Shown here in pieces: positions 45,903 to 58,855 of a stretch of 64,000 bases of DNA. A model generated the notes under the pieces. That model was not told the DNA's origin. It searched no databases and saw only the letters and a list, made by a program, of their open reading frames with translations. This DNA is from Hemerocallis citrina (Eukaryota; Streptophyta; Magnoliopsida; Asparagales; Asphodelaceae), in the NCBI GenBank assembly GCA_017893485.1, contig CM030364.1, positions 246,835,818 to 246,899,817 on the forward strand, read 5' to 3'. Both the position numbers and the translations under genes were made by a program. Each line of letters starts with the position of its first letter. Position 1 is the stretch's first letter.

Positions 45903-47400
45903 TGGCTCCCAAAGCCAGGAGAGCTGTCACCTCTGGACGTTGTCCAGACCCCCCTCCCTCTCATGGCCATGTAAACTCCCAAGATCCAACCGACCACAAG
46001 CCAATGAACCATCTGGTCCCGAACCGAGCGCTTCATGCTCTGTCGCTTGAGACTTATGGCATGTCATCCAGGACCGGCAGCTCAACCGGTCTAGGAGAGG
46101 AGCTGTTTCCAACTCGGCTTCGAACCATACTATGGCATCGACCCAAGAACGAGAACTAGCGCATAGCCACTCACCCGGGGAGCACCCGCCTTCGCGTGGC
46201 CAAGAAGAGCAAACCCCGGTCACGAGAGCCGAGTTCCAAAACTTTAGGAACGAGGTCCTCCAGGCCATTTGGGGTGGCCCCAGAATCGAAGCATGCACCA
46301 ACCTCGGTCCTCGACCAGAACCCAGGGTAACGAATCTCACGGTTTGTCTCGCCCACGTCAACTAGATGAGGCGGTCCTTCGGCGCCTCCAGGAGATGGAG
46401 AACCGCCTCGCCCACATTGATGAGGGCGGACCCCAGTCCGGGTGGCGAAATCGGCCGAACCGACCTCCATTCTCGCCCCAAAACATCGACGCGGAGATTC
46501 CCAGAAATTTCAGGCCACCCCAATTTGAGACTTACAACGGCGAGGGGGACCCAGCTGATCACATGAAGAGGTTCAAAACCCTCATGTTGATTCACAGCGC
46601 ATTGGACCCTCTCCTATGCCGTGCCTTCCCGGCAACCCTGCACGGCCCGGCTCGGGAATGGTTTTCAAAACCTACGCCTGGCTTGGTTTTCTTATTAAAC
46701 AGCTTGAAGCAAATTTCCTGGTCCACTTCGTGACCAGTCGAAAGGTTGAGAAGTCGAGCGCAACCCTCCTGGACCTCAAGCAGAGGGAGGGTGAGTCCCT
46801 CCGAGAGTTTGTACGAAGGTTCACCATCGAGGCAAGGGTGGTCTCCTCTCTCGATGCAGGCATTGCCTCCGCAGCCTTCCGACACAATCTTTTCCATGAC
46901 CAGTTAAAGGCCTCATTGGCCAAGAACTGCCCCTCAATTTTCCCGACCTCCTCAACAGGGTCGAGAAGCATATCTGGGTCGAGGAAGCTCTGCACCCCGA
47001 GGGCATTAAAGAAGTTACCGCCAAGGGAAAGCGAAAGGCAGACGACTCCAAGCCTACCAAGAAGACCCTGAAGGACACATCTGGTCAAAGGCGGCCACAT
47101 CCGGTTCCCCATTTTGAAAGATATATACCACTAACCCAGAACATGGCAACCATCCTCTTGGAGATCAAAGACAAAGGGATCGTCCGATCCCCCCTGGTGA
47201 CTGACCAACAACAGAAAATGGGACCAGAGGTTCTACTACCGGTTTCACCGAGACCATGGGCACGAGACGGACAACTGCTGCACCCTTAAAGATAAGATCG
47301 AGGCGCTCATCCAGTGTGGGTACCTAAGGGAGTTCACCCGGACCAGCTCGAGAGACCGGAGGGACCCGAGGAATCCGAGGCCATCGCCTCCTCCTCGAAC
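45903..47400 (+). pseudogene. Tat gag pseudogene
   Basis: Starts with an ATG at 45903 (MAPKARRAVTSG) and continues through shifted frames. Diagnostic parts: LRRLQEMENRLAHIDEGG (about 46390), the capsid-like stretch FRPPQFETYNGEGDPADHMK (about 46505-46570) with CRAFPATLHGPAREWF (about 46618-46665), LLDLKQREGESLREFVRRF (about 46765-46830), and a C-terminal FHRDHGHETDNCCTLKDKIE (about 47245-47305) resembling the Tat gag Cys/His motif. Frameshifts occur near 46150, 46370 and 46680. Confidence 0.88.
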
Positions 47401-47639
47401 GGTCAACCGACATTCGGAGCAGTGCCCTAAGCCCGAAGAGATCGGGGGGATGACCTTCCTACACTGCGTCCATGGCGAACCCATGGGAAGGGAATTCAAC
47501 ACTTCTCGTAAGGCCTTCTTGCGGGAAGTCAATTTGATCCACGACCATCCCCCTCCTCGGGTTCGGCAGTAGGCGGTTTTCTTTTCAGGAGTGGACTTGG
47601 AGGGCGTTCGTCTACCACATTGTGATGCCCTCGTTATCA

Positions 47640-50398
47640 GCCTCGCCATGGCAAACTTCGAAGTTTGCTAAATTCTCGTAGACAATGGAAGTTCGGTCAA
47701 CATCCTCTTCTTGGAAGATTTTGAAAACCTGAAGCTCCCCTGCGAGAAGTTAAAACTGGCCGGGTACACCCTTCACGGGTTCTCCGGCATCCCCATCCAA
47801 ATTGAGGGGATCGTCATGCTCGACGTGACCGCTGGGAAGACCTCAATTATGTGAACCGAATTAATGTACTTCATGGTGGTCAATGTCAAGGCCGCATACA
47901 ATGCCATTCTCGGCCGATCCAACCTCTGCTGTTTTTATGTATTTCCCTCTGCCTACCACCTAAAACTGAAATTCCCTATCGATCGCGGAGTTGGTGCTGT
48001 CTGGGGTAACCAGGAGTTTGCAAGCTCGTGCTATATGACCGCAGTAGGGGCTAGGGTATTCCCTCTTGATGCGGTAGAACTTCTACATGAAAGAAACCCG
48101 TGGACGAATTGGAAGAGGTCTCCTTCGAGGTGGAAGATAAGTCTAAATGGTTCTGTGTGAGCCGCTCCCTGTCCCCCGATCTTAGACCGACCCTAATCGA
48201 GTGTATTCTCCGTAATATCGACCTCTTCGCTTGGACCCCGTCCGACATGTCTGGGATTTCTGAAGACCTCATCATGCACAAACAAAGCGTCCACCTGGGC
48301 TCCAAGGCGATCTAGCAGAAGCGACATAAGTTCGCTCCCGAGAGGCAACAAGCAATGAAGGAGGAGGTCGACAAACTTCTTTCTGCACGGTTTATACAAG
48401 AGGTCAGCTATCCCAAGTGGCTGACTAACGTCGTGATGGTGAAGAAAGCAAGCGGGAAGTGGAGGATCTAGACTTCATGGAACTCAATAAGACGTGCCCC
48501 AAAGATCTGTTCCCTCTCCCAAGCATCGACGCTCTGATCGACCCGGCGTCGGGTCACGAGCTACTGACATTCATGGATGCCTTTTTTGGCTATAACCAAA
48601 TCCGAATGTTCCCTCTGGACATCGCCAAGACATCCTTCATAACCGACCAAGGTCTCTACTGCTACCGTGTCATGCCCTTCGGCCTAAAGAATGCTGGTGC
48701 CACCTATCAGAGGCTCGTCAACCGGGTCTTCAAAGAACAGATCGGTCGAAACATGGAGGTGTACGTTGACGACATGCTCGTCAAGAGTCACTGAGGGCAG
48801 GATCATGTAGCCGACATCCAGGAAGCTTTTGGCATTCTTCGGTTCCACAACATGAGGCTTAATCCCTCTAAGTGCGCCTTCGACATCTCTTCCGGAAAAT
48901 TTCTTGGGTTCGTCATCAGCCAGTGCAGCATAGAGGCGAACCCGGAGAAGATCCAGGCCATAATCGACATGTCCCCTCCTAGAAATACAAAGGAAGTTCA
49001 ACGACTCACGGGACGACTGGCGGCCATCGGCCGCTTCCTCTCCAAGTCCGGAGAGAAGTCACTCCCCTTTTTCAAGGCCCTACGAGGGGCAAAAGGCTAC
49101 GAATGGAGGGACTCTCAGTAGCAGACGTTTGACCAACTGAAAGTCTACCTCGTCAACCCTCCTTTTCTAAGGAAGCCCGAGCCAGGAGAATCCTTCTCCC
49201 TCTAGCTATCGGCCTCAGAACATGCGCTCAGTGCCATGTTAGTCAGAGTGGAGGATAGGGTTCAGAAGCCGCTCTATTATGTTAGCAAAGTCCTGCTGGT
49301 CATGGCCCGTTACGTGAAGATGGAAAAAGTCGCCTACACTCTGGTCATTCCCGCACGAAAGCTTCGTCCGTACTTTCAGGCTCACTCGATCTAGGTTCTC
49401 ACGAACCAGCCTTTCATGGCCGTCCTCCACAAGCCGGAGAATTATGGCCGCTTAATCAAATGGTTGATCGAGCCGAGCCAGTACGACATCATCTACCAAC
49501 CCAGAATGGCTATTAGAGGGCAGGTCCTCGCTGAATTCATCACAAAGTGCACCATTTCTGAGCCCTCCGAACTTCAGGAAGGGGAACCAATTTGGGAGGT
49601 TTATGTCGACGGTTCGTCCTGCGAGGTTGGAAGTGGTGCAAGCGTCATACTCAGAGGCCCTGACGACTTCGTTTTCCAGTATTTCCTATGCCTGAACTTC
49701 CCCGCATCCAACAAAGAGGCAGAGTACGAGGTGATGATTGCATGGCCCACATTAGCACATAAGGCGGGGGCAAGAAAAATCAGGGCCTTCAGCGACTCCC
49801 AACTCATAGTCAACCAGATCACCGGGGAGTATGAGGCTCGTGACACTCGGATGGTCTAATACTTGGCACTAGTTCAGAAAATCTTAACCGCCTCCGACTT
49901 TGCCTTGGTGGAACGGATCCAGAGAGAACAAAATGCTCAAGCTGCCTTTTTGTCCAAGCTCGCCCCATCGTCCTTCGAAGGACTCGACCGCACCGTCTTA
50001 ATTGAAGTTCTCTTAAAGCCTAGCATCGACTTTCCCGAGGCCCAATGCCTCGCTGTTGAGGTTCAATCGGACACTTGAATGGCTTCCATTCGAAAGTTTC
50101 TGATAGAGGGCGAACTTCTTGAGGATCGGGCCGAGGCGAGAAGGACCAGAATCCGCTCAGAAAGAGTCACTATGATAATGGGGCACTCTTCAAATGCTCC
50201 TACACAAAGGTGGACGGAAGACCATATCTCCGTTATTTGGCCCCCGACGAGGCCAAATACGCGCTGAAAGAGCTACACGAGGGGATCAAAGGATGCCACA
50301 TGGGGAGCAGGTCAATCGCTAGAAAAACCCTAAACCACGACTATTACTGGTCAACCATGTTAGAAGACGCCCAGGACCTCGTCAAAAGGTGCGACACT
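47640..50398 (+). pseudogene. Tat pol pseudogene, PR-RT-RNaseH-INT N-terminus
   Basis: The protease shows ILVDNGSSVNILF near 47672-47710 (DNG in place of DTG/DSG, as often in this lineage). Reverse transcriptase from about 48360: WLTNVVMVKKASGKWR, FMDAFFGYNQI, RVMPFGLKNAGATYQRLVNR, then the catalytic YVDDM at about 48762-48776. The connection and first RNase H region (49130-49420) has LSASEHALSAMLV and LYYVSKVL. The second, archaeal-type RNase H (49596-49858) has VYVDGSS...GSGASVIL and FSDSQLIVNQI. The integrase zinc finger (50255-50398) keeps H-x5-H and ends in CDTC, where the nested LTR begins. In-frame stops lie near 48469, 48792, 49120, 49204, 49394 and 49858. Confidence 0.93.
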
Positions 50399-53300
50399 TG
50401 TAACGCCTCGGATCCCCGTTACCGGACATCCGTGACACAACCAGAATCTTTTTCTTCAAATGCATCTCAACACAGTAAATGACACGAAAATTTAAAAACT
50501 TTTATTGCCATCAGAGTTATTACATCATTAGTTACAAATATTATCTTGTTCTTGAACAAGGAATACAAATTACATAAACCCATTACAACTTGTTACAAAT
50601 AATCAGACTCCTCCTGAGGAGCAATCAGCTGACTTCCATAATGATAATCGACTGATCACTGCCGAACTCCGCTGAGTAGTCGATCTGCTTCCTTTGTCCC
50701 TTGGCTTGAGTCTTCCGCTGCGTGACTCTAATCATTTCTGTATCTGCTCGAATGGTAGGCATGTACACTGCCACTCCATTTGGATGCCTTGCTGGTCTTG
50801 GGTTCTCCTGTACTCGCAACCCGGCATCCAGTACCTAATTGACTGGGCACGTAAGTAATTTTACTGACACAATATTGATATGAAATAGCGATTTTCAACT
50901 AGCACACCCACGAATCATCCTGAATGGAAAAGAAACGTGCATCCTGTTTTCCTAGTGTTCGTGTATGACCTAAAGTCTAATGCATAATACAGAGTACAGA
51001 AACAGATGCACTTAATCTAATGTTAGCAAGACTCTGGATATACATGCATCCCATACTACATGTGCTCTAGATCAAGCCTTTCCTCCAGTTTCAGGGTTTT
51101 GAACCCTCGCCAATCAAACATTCCACTATTGTACTCAACCTGTTCCTGATAGATACAATCGTGGCTGGTAATCCTGCAACTATTACTGCTAAATATAAAT
51201 ACAGTGGTGTCTTGTTGCCACTAGTGCCCCAAATCAAATCATACCAAAATGCCTGTGACGAACTTATAGATATACAACTGCATATCTATGGTACCGAAGA
51301 TCCATGGGACAGCAGCCCCATGGTCTGTTTGTGTCCTCATGACATAAGAACATGACGGCCTCGAAGGTCTAAAAACCCCTTATCCGACAGGAATCTCATG
51401 TTCTTACCACGACACTTCATGAATTAACAGTGCAGGATTCACACAGCAGCACGTATCCCTAATGACAGGGAGAGACAACCATGGTCATCACCGCCAAGTG
51501 CTAACTCTTAGAACCAGTCTGATTATAGGGAATCACCCCTAACACCAATTCGGTCTTCAAGCAAATAATAAAGAAAACTTAAACAATGCAGTTTACTGAA
51601 AACATGTTATTACTCAAATCATGCACGGTGTCATATCAGACAGATACTGAGTCTGACTGGTCTTGTCAAATAGCAAATAATCACGGGAATCACACACACC
51701 GATTCTCAATACCTTCACAGGTCATCGACCATACCCCCGGCCCGTGACTCTCAGCGAGTAGTCCATCGGTGCCCAAAAGATGCACACAAATTGTCAATGA
51801 CGGTAACACATACAAACCCCAATACTTAACCATTGACAGACTCAGGCATCAAGACACCAGTCACCAATCGACCATATAGCTATCCTCTCAACTCACTCAT
51901 GTCCACCATGAGTACTAGGCATAGGAAACTTGTTTAAGTCCCAAATGAAGTGCTAAACATCTTAAAACTTAATGCCTTGCAATCATCATACTGCGGTATG
52001 CTGTAAGTTCCCATACTGTCTTCCAATCATGAATAGTTCCAGACATAGTAATAGCTGCGACTCAAGCTACACTCATCAGAATCCAATAAAATTGGGTCTT
52101 TTAGGAGAGTAGGAGACTCTACTGCTATCCCCTAGTTGACACTACCCTTAAATTTCCTATGAAACTCAAGTCCCCCGAGTTAACAATTCTTGAAGCCAAT
52201 CCAACATCCATATCTTCCAAGATATAATTCGGAATTATTTGCTATCACCCATTCTGGAAAGCGAAGACCATATACTACCAATCTCTAGTTAACCATTTCC
52301 TCAAATTCAATCATTTTGATACAATAAAAATCCCATATACTCTCAGCTGTACATTTCTTCATGCACTTACTGTACTTCTCTAATAGCATAGAAATTTGTT
52401 CACTCATCATAATTACCCTATTCCAGATTCTATGGAAAGGTAGGAGTGTTTACTACAACTTCCTAGTTGAACACATCCCCAGATTCCATCACTAGAGTCT
52501 TTAAAAACACAAAATTCCATCAGGTGCACAAACAGGGAAGAGTTGGTTCTTCTAGCAAACACTGCCTTGACTAAGACTGAATCTGTCCCAGTCTTTGGAA
52601 AATCATAAATTTCTTTCTACAAACTAGAATTTCATAATTCCAGATGTTTTGGAAATCTACGACTCTCAACTACAATTCTCTAGTTGATCAATCCTCCAAA
52701 TTCTGAACAAAAGATTTCAGAACTACACATCTTCACAGACTAGTCAATCTGAGTTAGGCTGAACCTGGTCTACTTTTAAATTCCATAATAAATCAACAAT
52801 AAGTCCAAAGATCATGAAATTTTGGATTCTCAATCCACACATATACCATTCTATTGTGTACAAAATTTGAACTTAGATTCATCCTACAGAAAGAGTTGTG
52901 ACTCCTCAAACATATCATAAAATTTCAGCTGCTCTTCAACAGGGTCTTTTTCACTTCACACTATTTATTTTTGAAACTTGATCAAATGCTATCTAAAAAT
53001 TTTAAAATTTGAGAATAAAGATGTAGACACATACCCTAAGATACTGCAAAAATTTCAAAGCAATATCATACACACACAAGTAGCTACGACTAGATGAACT
53101 TCAATAAAAATCAGAGCTTACAACTTCCAGACCAGTTGCCATCTACAAATTCTTTGAGGTATCAAACGACTTTAGAAAATTATGAAATTTAATACTATGG
53201 TTTTAGACACATACGAGAGTATCCAAAAATAATTTCAGCTCAAAATACCTAATCAATATTGATTTATGATTTCGGAAAGTCATAACAAGTCTCACACAGT

Positions 53301-54486
53301 CAGCAGCATTTTGACTGCTCTCTGTTCGAAATTGGAATAAGTGTTTGGGATATCAAATGGCCTCCAAATGTTGTGAAAAAATTCGTGGAAGCTTTAGATA
53401 CATGGAATAATAATTCCACAAAATTTGAGTCCCAAATTCCACACCGTTTGAGAGCTAGAAATTCCCAAACTCACTTATTCATACATATTTCCTTAACAAA
53501 ATTTCATGAAAAGAGATATTCTACCATACAAATTATTTTTCTTAGCATGTAAATAATCACACATGGTAACCAAGATTTTCTTAACTCCTACTACATACTA
53601 AAATAACATACACAAAAAGAAACTAAATTTTTAGAGTTTAAGAGAATCACCCACTTGTTACAAGAAGACTCCTCCTTGTAATCTTTTGCTTGCTTTCCTT
53701 TCCTTGCTCCTTGCTTTTGTAGAAGCTTTGGCCAACTCTCTACTACACTTCTTCTTCTTCAACAAAAGACTTCAACTTCTTTCCTTCTCCTTCTCTACTC
53801 TCTTTTAGTTTTTTGAAGCAAAACAAAACAAGAAGAAGAAAGATGAGAAGAGAAAGGAGTGGGGTGTTTTATAGGAGATGGAGAGTTAGGGTTTTGGGGG
53901 AATGGGCCGGCCAACTTGGATGGGGATGGAGGGTGGAGATTGCAGTGGAGTTGGGTTGAGTGAAGATGGAGGGATGAGATGAAGAAAACACAACAACTTA
54001 GAAGTTTCTTGGAAACTTCTCATTTCTTCATGAAGTCAACACACATGGTGAATTATTTCCACCATTGGATCTTCATCAAGATCCAAGCCATGATCACATG
54101 ATGCTAGGGTTCCTAACCCCAGGTTAGGTCAAGTAACCCTAGGTTAAAATAGTAACCCATGTGCACAAATACAATCCATAATCAATTCAAGCACTAGCTT
54201 AGTTTAGAATAATCAACATATAATTTAAAATCGATAAAAATATATGTTTTTATAGAAATTATTATTTTCTCCCGAAAATTGCCTGGTCAAAACAATCGGA
54301 ACAAATCTACAGTTTAATCGAGCAGATATCCCGAGTCTATCTTATCGGGTTCAGAACAGCTCGTATATATAAAATTTCTCAGTAAAAACTGATGATTATT
54401 AGAAAAATATGTAACCATGTACAATTCTTGACTGTGCACGGATTACTATGCAAAAATAGCTATATGCTATTTTGCGGGGTATTACA
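50399..54486 (-). mobile_element. Solo LTR nested in the Tat integrase, 4088 bp
   Basis: Plus-strand ends are TGTAACGCCTCGGATCCCCG and GCGGGGTATTACA, flanked by ACACT (50394-50398) and GCACT (54487-54491), a 4/5 target duplication. Removing it restores the codon order C-D-T-C-Q-R-F across the integrase zinc finger, which fixes the insertion point independently. Reverse orientation is inferred from the TGTAATACCCCGC start on the minus strand. No coding frame of known type lies within; AT-rich 52-54 kb and a C/T-rich block at 53.69-53.82 kb fill it. Confidence 0.9.
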
Positions 54487-55398
54487 GCACTTGCCAGAGG
54501 TTCTCTTCGCTGAAACGACTTCCGCAAGCCCACCTCAAGTCACTGGACAACCCGACCCCCTTTGCCATGTGGGAGATGGAACAGGCTAAAGGGGTTTTCT
54601 AGTATTAACCATCTACTACTTCACCAAGTGGATCGAGGCCAAACCCTTGGCCACAATCACCGAGCATCAAACTCAACAATTTTTCTGGAAGCACATCATC
54701 TGTCGGTTTGGGATCCCACAGGTGCTCAACATCGATAACGGAACCTAATTCGCAGGCAAGAACTTTCGAAAATTCTGTAAAGATATCGGCATCCAGCAAC
54801 GCTTCTCCTCGATATCCCAACCTCAGTCAAACGGCCAAGCAGAGAACGCCAATCGCCAAATCCTTGACAGGCTCAAGAAGCGGTTGGATAATTCTCCCAA
54901 GGGACTGTGGGTCGACGAGTTACCGAGCGTCCTCTGGGCGCACCGAACAACTCAGAGAATTCCCATGGGCGAATCACCATTCTACCTAACCTACGGCACT
55001 GAGGCGGTCATCCCCTTAGAAATCGGAATCCCTTCGCTCAGGACCATGGGCTTCAAAGAGGAGACCAAATCAACCACCTCAGAGCCAACTTGGATCCAAT
55101 CGACGAGGTCAGAGAAAAGTCTGCTTTTAGAAGAAACATAAACCAACAACGAATCGAATGATTTTATAACAAAAAGGTTCGCCCCACCAACATCAAGAAA
55201 GGTGACCTCGTGCTCAGAAAACTAGCGATATCCGACCCCAGCAAAAAGAGAAAGCTGTCCCCCAACTGGGAGGGCCCATATAAGGTCTCCAAACTGGTAC
55301 ACCCCGGCACGTACCGAATCGAAGACCTGGGAGACAGGGTAGTGAAGAGGCCCTGGAACGCGGAGCATCTCATCAAGTTCCTCGAAGGGGAGGACTAG
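54487..55398 (+). pseudogene. Tat integrase, core and C-terminal part
   Basis: Continues from the zinc finger (CQRFSSLKRLPQAHLKSLDN, PTPFAMWEM). The core follows at about 54610-54860: TIYYFTKWIEAKPLATITEH, ICRFGIPQVLNIDNGT and SNGQAENANRQILDRLKKRL. The second catalytic Asp (IDNG) and the Glu (QAEN) are kept, but the position of the first Asp (normally in DYFTKW) reads Tyr. LWAHRTTQRIPMGESPF follows, then a C-terminal frame (55164-55398) with KGDLVLRK and the GPY/F-type motif LSPNWEGPYKVSKLVHPGTY. Stops near 54594-54600 and 54748 and a shift before 55164 break it. Confidence 0.9.
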
Positions 55399-55599
55399 AC
55401 TTCTTTTGTAACCGAACTTGTGTAACCGACCCATTGTAATCGGCAGCACGTGCCACCCCTTTTGTGTAAACATAAAATAGTGCAAAGAATAAAATGTAAT
55501 CTTATTTCTTTCTCCCTTTTTTATGTTGTTTAAAATTCTGTGTATTCTCGCAAACTGAGGGAGGCTCAACGCTCGACAGTGACTTCAAGCAAGGAACTG

Positions 55600-57475
55600 A
55601 CTTTCTCAAGCTATACGGGCTCGACACTCCCTTTGACTTTAGCATCACACGTGTAACGCCTTAGCTTTCTCAAGATGTAGGGGCTCGACGCTCGGCATGT
55701 ATCTTGAGCAACGCCCTAGCTTTCTCACAAGTTTGAAGGGCTCGACGCTCGACATGTACTGCGAGCACAGCCCTAGGTTTTCTCACAAGCTGTAGGGACT
55801 CGATGCTCGGCATGTACAACGAGCAAGACCCTAATTTTTCCAAACAAACTGTAGGGGCTCGGCGCTCGGCATGTACAACGAGCACAGCACTAGCTTTCTC
55901 ACAAGCTATAGGGGCTCGACGCTCAGCGTGTATCCCGAGCAACACCTTAGCTTTCTTATAAGCTATAGGAGCTCGATGCTCGACACGTATCTCGAGCACG
56001 CCCTAGCTTTTTCACAAGCTATAGGGGCTCGATGCTCGGCAGGTTCAGCAAGCACAGCCCTAGATTTTCCAAACAAGCTGTAGGGGCTGGACGCTCGGCA
56101 TGTACAACGAGCACAACCCTAGATTTTCCAACTTGCTGTCGACGCTCGACGCTCGGCATGTATCTCGAGCACAGCCCTAGCTTTTCCAACGAGCTAGGGG
56201 CTCGACTTTTGGTAGGTACAGCGAGCAACGTACTAGCTTTCTCGCAAGCTATAGGGGCTCGATGCTCGGCATGTACCTCGAGCAACACCCTAGCTTTCTC
56301 ACAAGCTTGGGGCTCGATGCTTGACGCTCGATGCTCGGCAGGTTCAGCGAGCAACTCCCTAAGCTTTCTCACAAGCTGTAGGGGCTCGACGCTCGATATG
56401 TACAGCGAGCACGACCCTAGCTTTTTCAAATAAGTTGTAGGGGCTTGACACTCGATATGTACAACGAGTATAGTCCTAGATTTCTCACAAGCTATAGGGG
56501 CTCGACGCTCAGCATGTATCTCGAGAAACACCCCAACTTTCTCACAAGCTTGGGGCTCGACGCTCGTCATGTATTTCGAGCAACCCCCCAGCTTTCTCAC
56601 AAGCTGGGGGGCTTGACGCTCGATGCTCGATGCTCGATGCTCGATGCTCGATGCTTGATGCTCGATGCTCGTCATACACTTTGAGCAAAAGCCTGTCCTT
56701 CTCACAAATCTTGGGGCTCGACGCTCGGCATGTACCTCGAGCAACAACCTAGCTTCTCACAAGCTTGGGGGTCAACGCTCGACGCTCGACGATCGACACT
56801 CGGCAAGTTCAGCGAGCAATGCCCTAAGCTTTTTCACAAGCTGTAGGGGCTCGACATTCGACATGTACAGCAAGCACGGCCTTAACTTTTCTAAACAGGC
56901 TGTAGGGGCTCGACGCTCGGCATTTACAGTGAGCACAGCCCTAGCTTTCTTACAAGCTATAGGGGTCAATGCTCGACAGGTTCAGCGAGCACAACCTTAG
57001 TTTTTCCAAACAATCTGTAGGGGCTCGACGCTCGGCATGTACAGCGAGCACAACCCTAGCTTTTCCAACATGTTATCGATGCTCGACGCTCGGAATGTAT
57101 CTCGAGCACAGCCCTAGCTTTTCTAACGAGCTAGGAGCTCGATGCTCGGCAGGTATAGCGAGCGACGCCCTAGCTTTCTCACAAGCTATAGGGGCACGAT
57201 GCTCAGCATGTATCTCGAGCAACACCCTAGCTTTCTCACAAGCTTGGGGCTTGACGCTCGTCATGTATTTCGAGCAACCCCCTAGCTTTCTCACAAGTTT
57301 GGGGCTCGACGCTTAATGCTCGATGCTCGACGCTCGTCATGCACTTCGAGCAAAATCCTGGCCGTCTCACAAAGCTTGGGGCTCGACGCTTGACGCTCGA
57401 TGCTCGATGCTTGACATGTATCTCGAGCAACGCCCTAGCTTTCTCATAAGGCTTGGGAGCTCGACACTCGCTCTC
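55600..57475. repeat. About 60-bp tandem repeat array in Tat 3' region
   Basis: About 30 copies of a 55-65-bp unit with the order CTAGCTTTCTCACAAGCT, ATAGGGGCTCGACGCTCGGC, ATGTA(C/T)...CGAGCA. Sub-expansions of a 7-bp unit (GCTCGAT) occur near 56618-56672 and smaller ones near 56325, 56775 and 57315. Both strands stay open for long stretches (for example minus 56019-56747, 242 aa) simply because the repeat lacks stops. It lies between the integrase stop and the 3' LTR. Confidence 0.93.
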
Positions 57476-57698
57476 CAAGGGGTTTTCCATCCTACCACGA
57501 TAGCCACTCCCCCTCAAGAATGACCTCACCGGTCGCTCTATGCCTCGACTCTATTAATGTTCGGCTCAACGCCAAATCCAGTTACTTCTTAGAGACTCAA
57601 CAATCCATCATCGCCAAATAGTCCCCTCCGCTCTTCCCACGAAGACAAACTACTTCTCCACGGCTGGGTTACACATCCCTCTAGAAGAGGGGGGCTTA

Positions 57699-58211
57699 TG
57701 ATATGGTATAAAAGACGTGGCCTCATCTGGGCCATCGGATCTCCTCAGATTTCGCTCTTCGGTGATCATCAAGTCAAACAGGTTTAACGGGCTTTTACCA
57801 GCTCAGGCCCACTGGCTAATGGGTCCGATTCGGCCCATCAAGGCCAGAGATCCGTTAGCCCCTGTTTATAAATACCAGACCCCTTCCTTCCTTCTCAAGG
57901 TAATAAACTTTTTCCCCCCATGAACCCTAGCTACTATTGCTTTCTCAGTGACTGTCTAGATCGTCGTAGGGCTTGTCGCCGAGACTTCTCCCGGTGTTAG
58001 GCATTGTGCAGGTATCAAGATCTGAACTGAGACTTTAAGATCTGAGCCGAGCCACGAAGATCCGAGCCGAGCACACAACCTCTTTTACTCTCCGACTACC
58101 CCGAGGCGATCCTACAGCGGGGATCAGATCAATGCCAGTGTCGTCCTTTGCGCTTCACAAATTACAAGAACTCACACCTGTTGCCCCCTCACCTAAAAAC
58201 AAGTAGCATCA
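57699..58211 (+). repeat. Tat element 3' LTR
   Basis: A 513-bp copy of the 5' LTR, starting TGATATGGTATAAAAGACGT after a G-rich polypurine tract and ending GTAGCATCA. Differences from the 5' LTR are scattered base changes and a short insertion and deletions. Confidence 0.93.
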
Positions 58212-58216
58212 CAGCC

Positions 58217-58582
58217 AAATGTGCAACGAGTAGCTGTATTAGTTAGTGTGCAGTATTTTGTTATTGTTTTATTTATCTAAAACTCAAGTCAAATATTAGG
58301 AGTACTCAATAAAAGGAAAATATTTCTACAGGTCTGATTTATACCTTTAACTGCAGTATCCTCCAAAATTATTTATACTTAATAAATACAGTAGATGACT
58401 TAATTATAAGTCGTGTGGAGGTAATATAAGCTTTTACCCAAAAATTGCAAATAGTTTAGATGTAATACAGGATTTCAAGGAAAAAAAGATTAAAAGACTT
58501 GTTTAGTATTAAATAATAAATTAAAACGAGTAACAAATACCAAAGAAACGGAGCAGTTCAGATGGAAGTCGTACGTGCCCTT
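58217..58582. other. AT-rich spacer
   Basis: Nothing recognisable lies between the Tat 3' LTR and the target duplication of the next MULE. Confidence 0.6.
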
Positions 58583-58592
58583 GACATAGATG

Positions 58593-58855
58593 GATTTTCC
58601 CCCAACATGGGTCTGTTTTTGAAACTAATTTTCTAAATAGTTCTTCTTCGAAACTACCGAAGATAGGTCTGTCCTCATAAGCCACAGTACCGAACTATGG
58701 CTTCTTAAGTATATACCATAATAGACTTCCAATTTGTAATTTCTCAAGTCTAAGTAGCTCAAAGGAGATTTCATTGCAGCCGCGATAACACTGAGGCCGC
58801 AGTTCACAACTGCGGCCTCAGTTATACCATCAATGGGGTCCAGTTCTTAAAATCC
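58593..58855. repeat. Left TIR of the PMD-bearing MULE
   Basis: Pairs with 62495-62815 in inverse order. The central palindrome at about 58793-58828 (ACTGAGGCCGCAGTTCACAA then CTGCGGCCTCAGT) could form a perfect stem of about 15 bp. Confidence 0.88.

Larger units (their letters stand above)
45305..58211 (+). mobile_element. Tat-lineage Ty3/Gypsy retrotransposon, decayed
   Basis: LTRs of about 511-513 bp start TGATATGGTATAAAAGA and end AAACAAGTAGCATCA. The primer-binding region after the 5' LTR reads TTGGCTCCGTCTGTGGGAA, and a purine tract AGAAGAGGGGGGCTTA precedes the 3' LTR. The domain order is gag, protease, reverse transcriptase, two RNase H-like regions and integrase, then a long tandem-repeat region. 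The second, archaeal-type RNase H and the 3' repeats point to the Tat clade. Numerous stops and frameshifts make it inactive. Flanking pentamers (CTACC and CAGCC) do not match well, so the target duplication is unresolved. A 4.1-kb solo LTR interrupts the integrase. Confidence 0.93.

Noticed and set aside
55871..57529. Long open frames on both strands (up to 242 aa) with repeated peptides
   Set aside because: They are translations of the stop-poor tandem repeat of the Tat element; frames on opposite strands overlap fully and no start context or domain exists.
45300..58216. Five-base target duplication of the Tat element
   Set aside because: The flanking pentamers CTACC and CAGCC agree at only three positions, so I do not claim a duplication.
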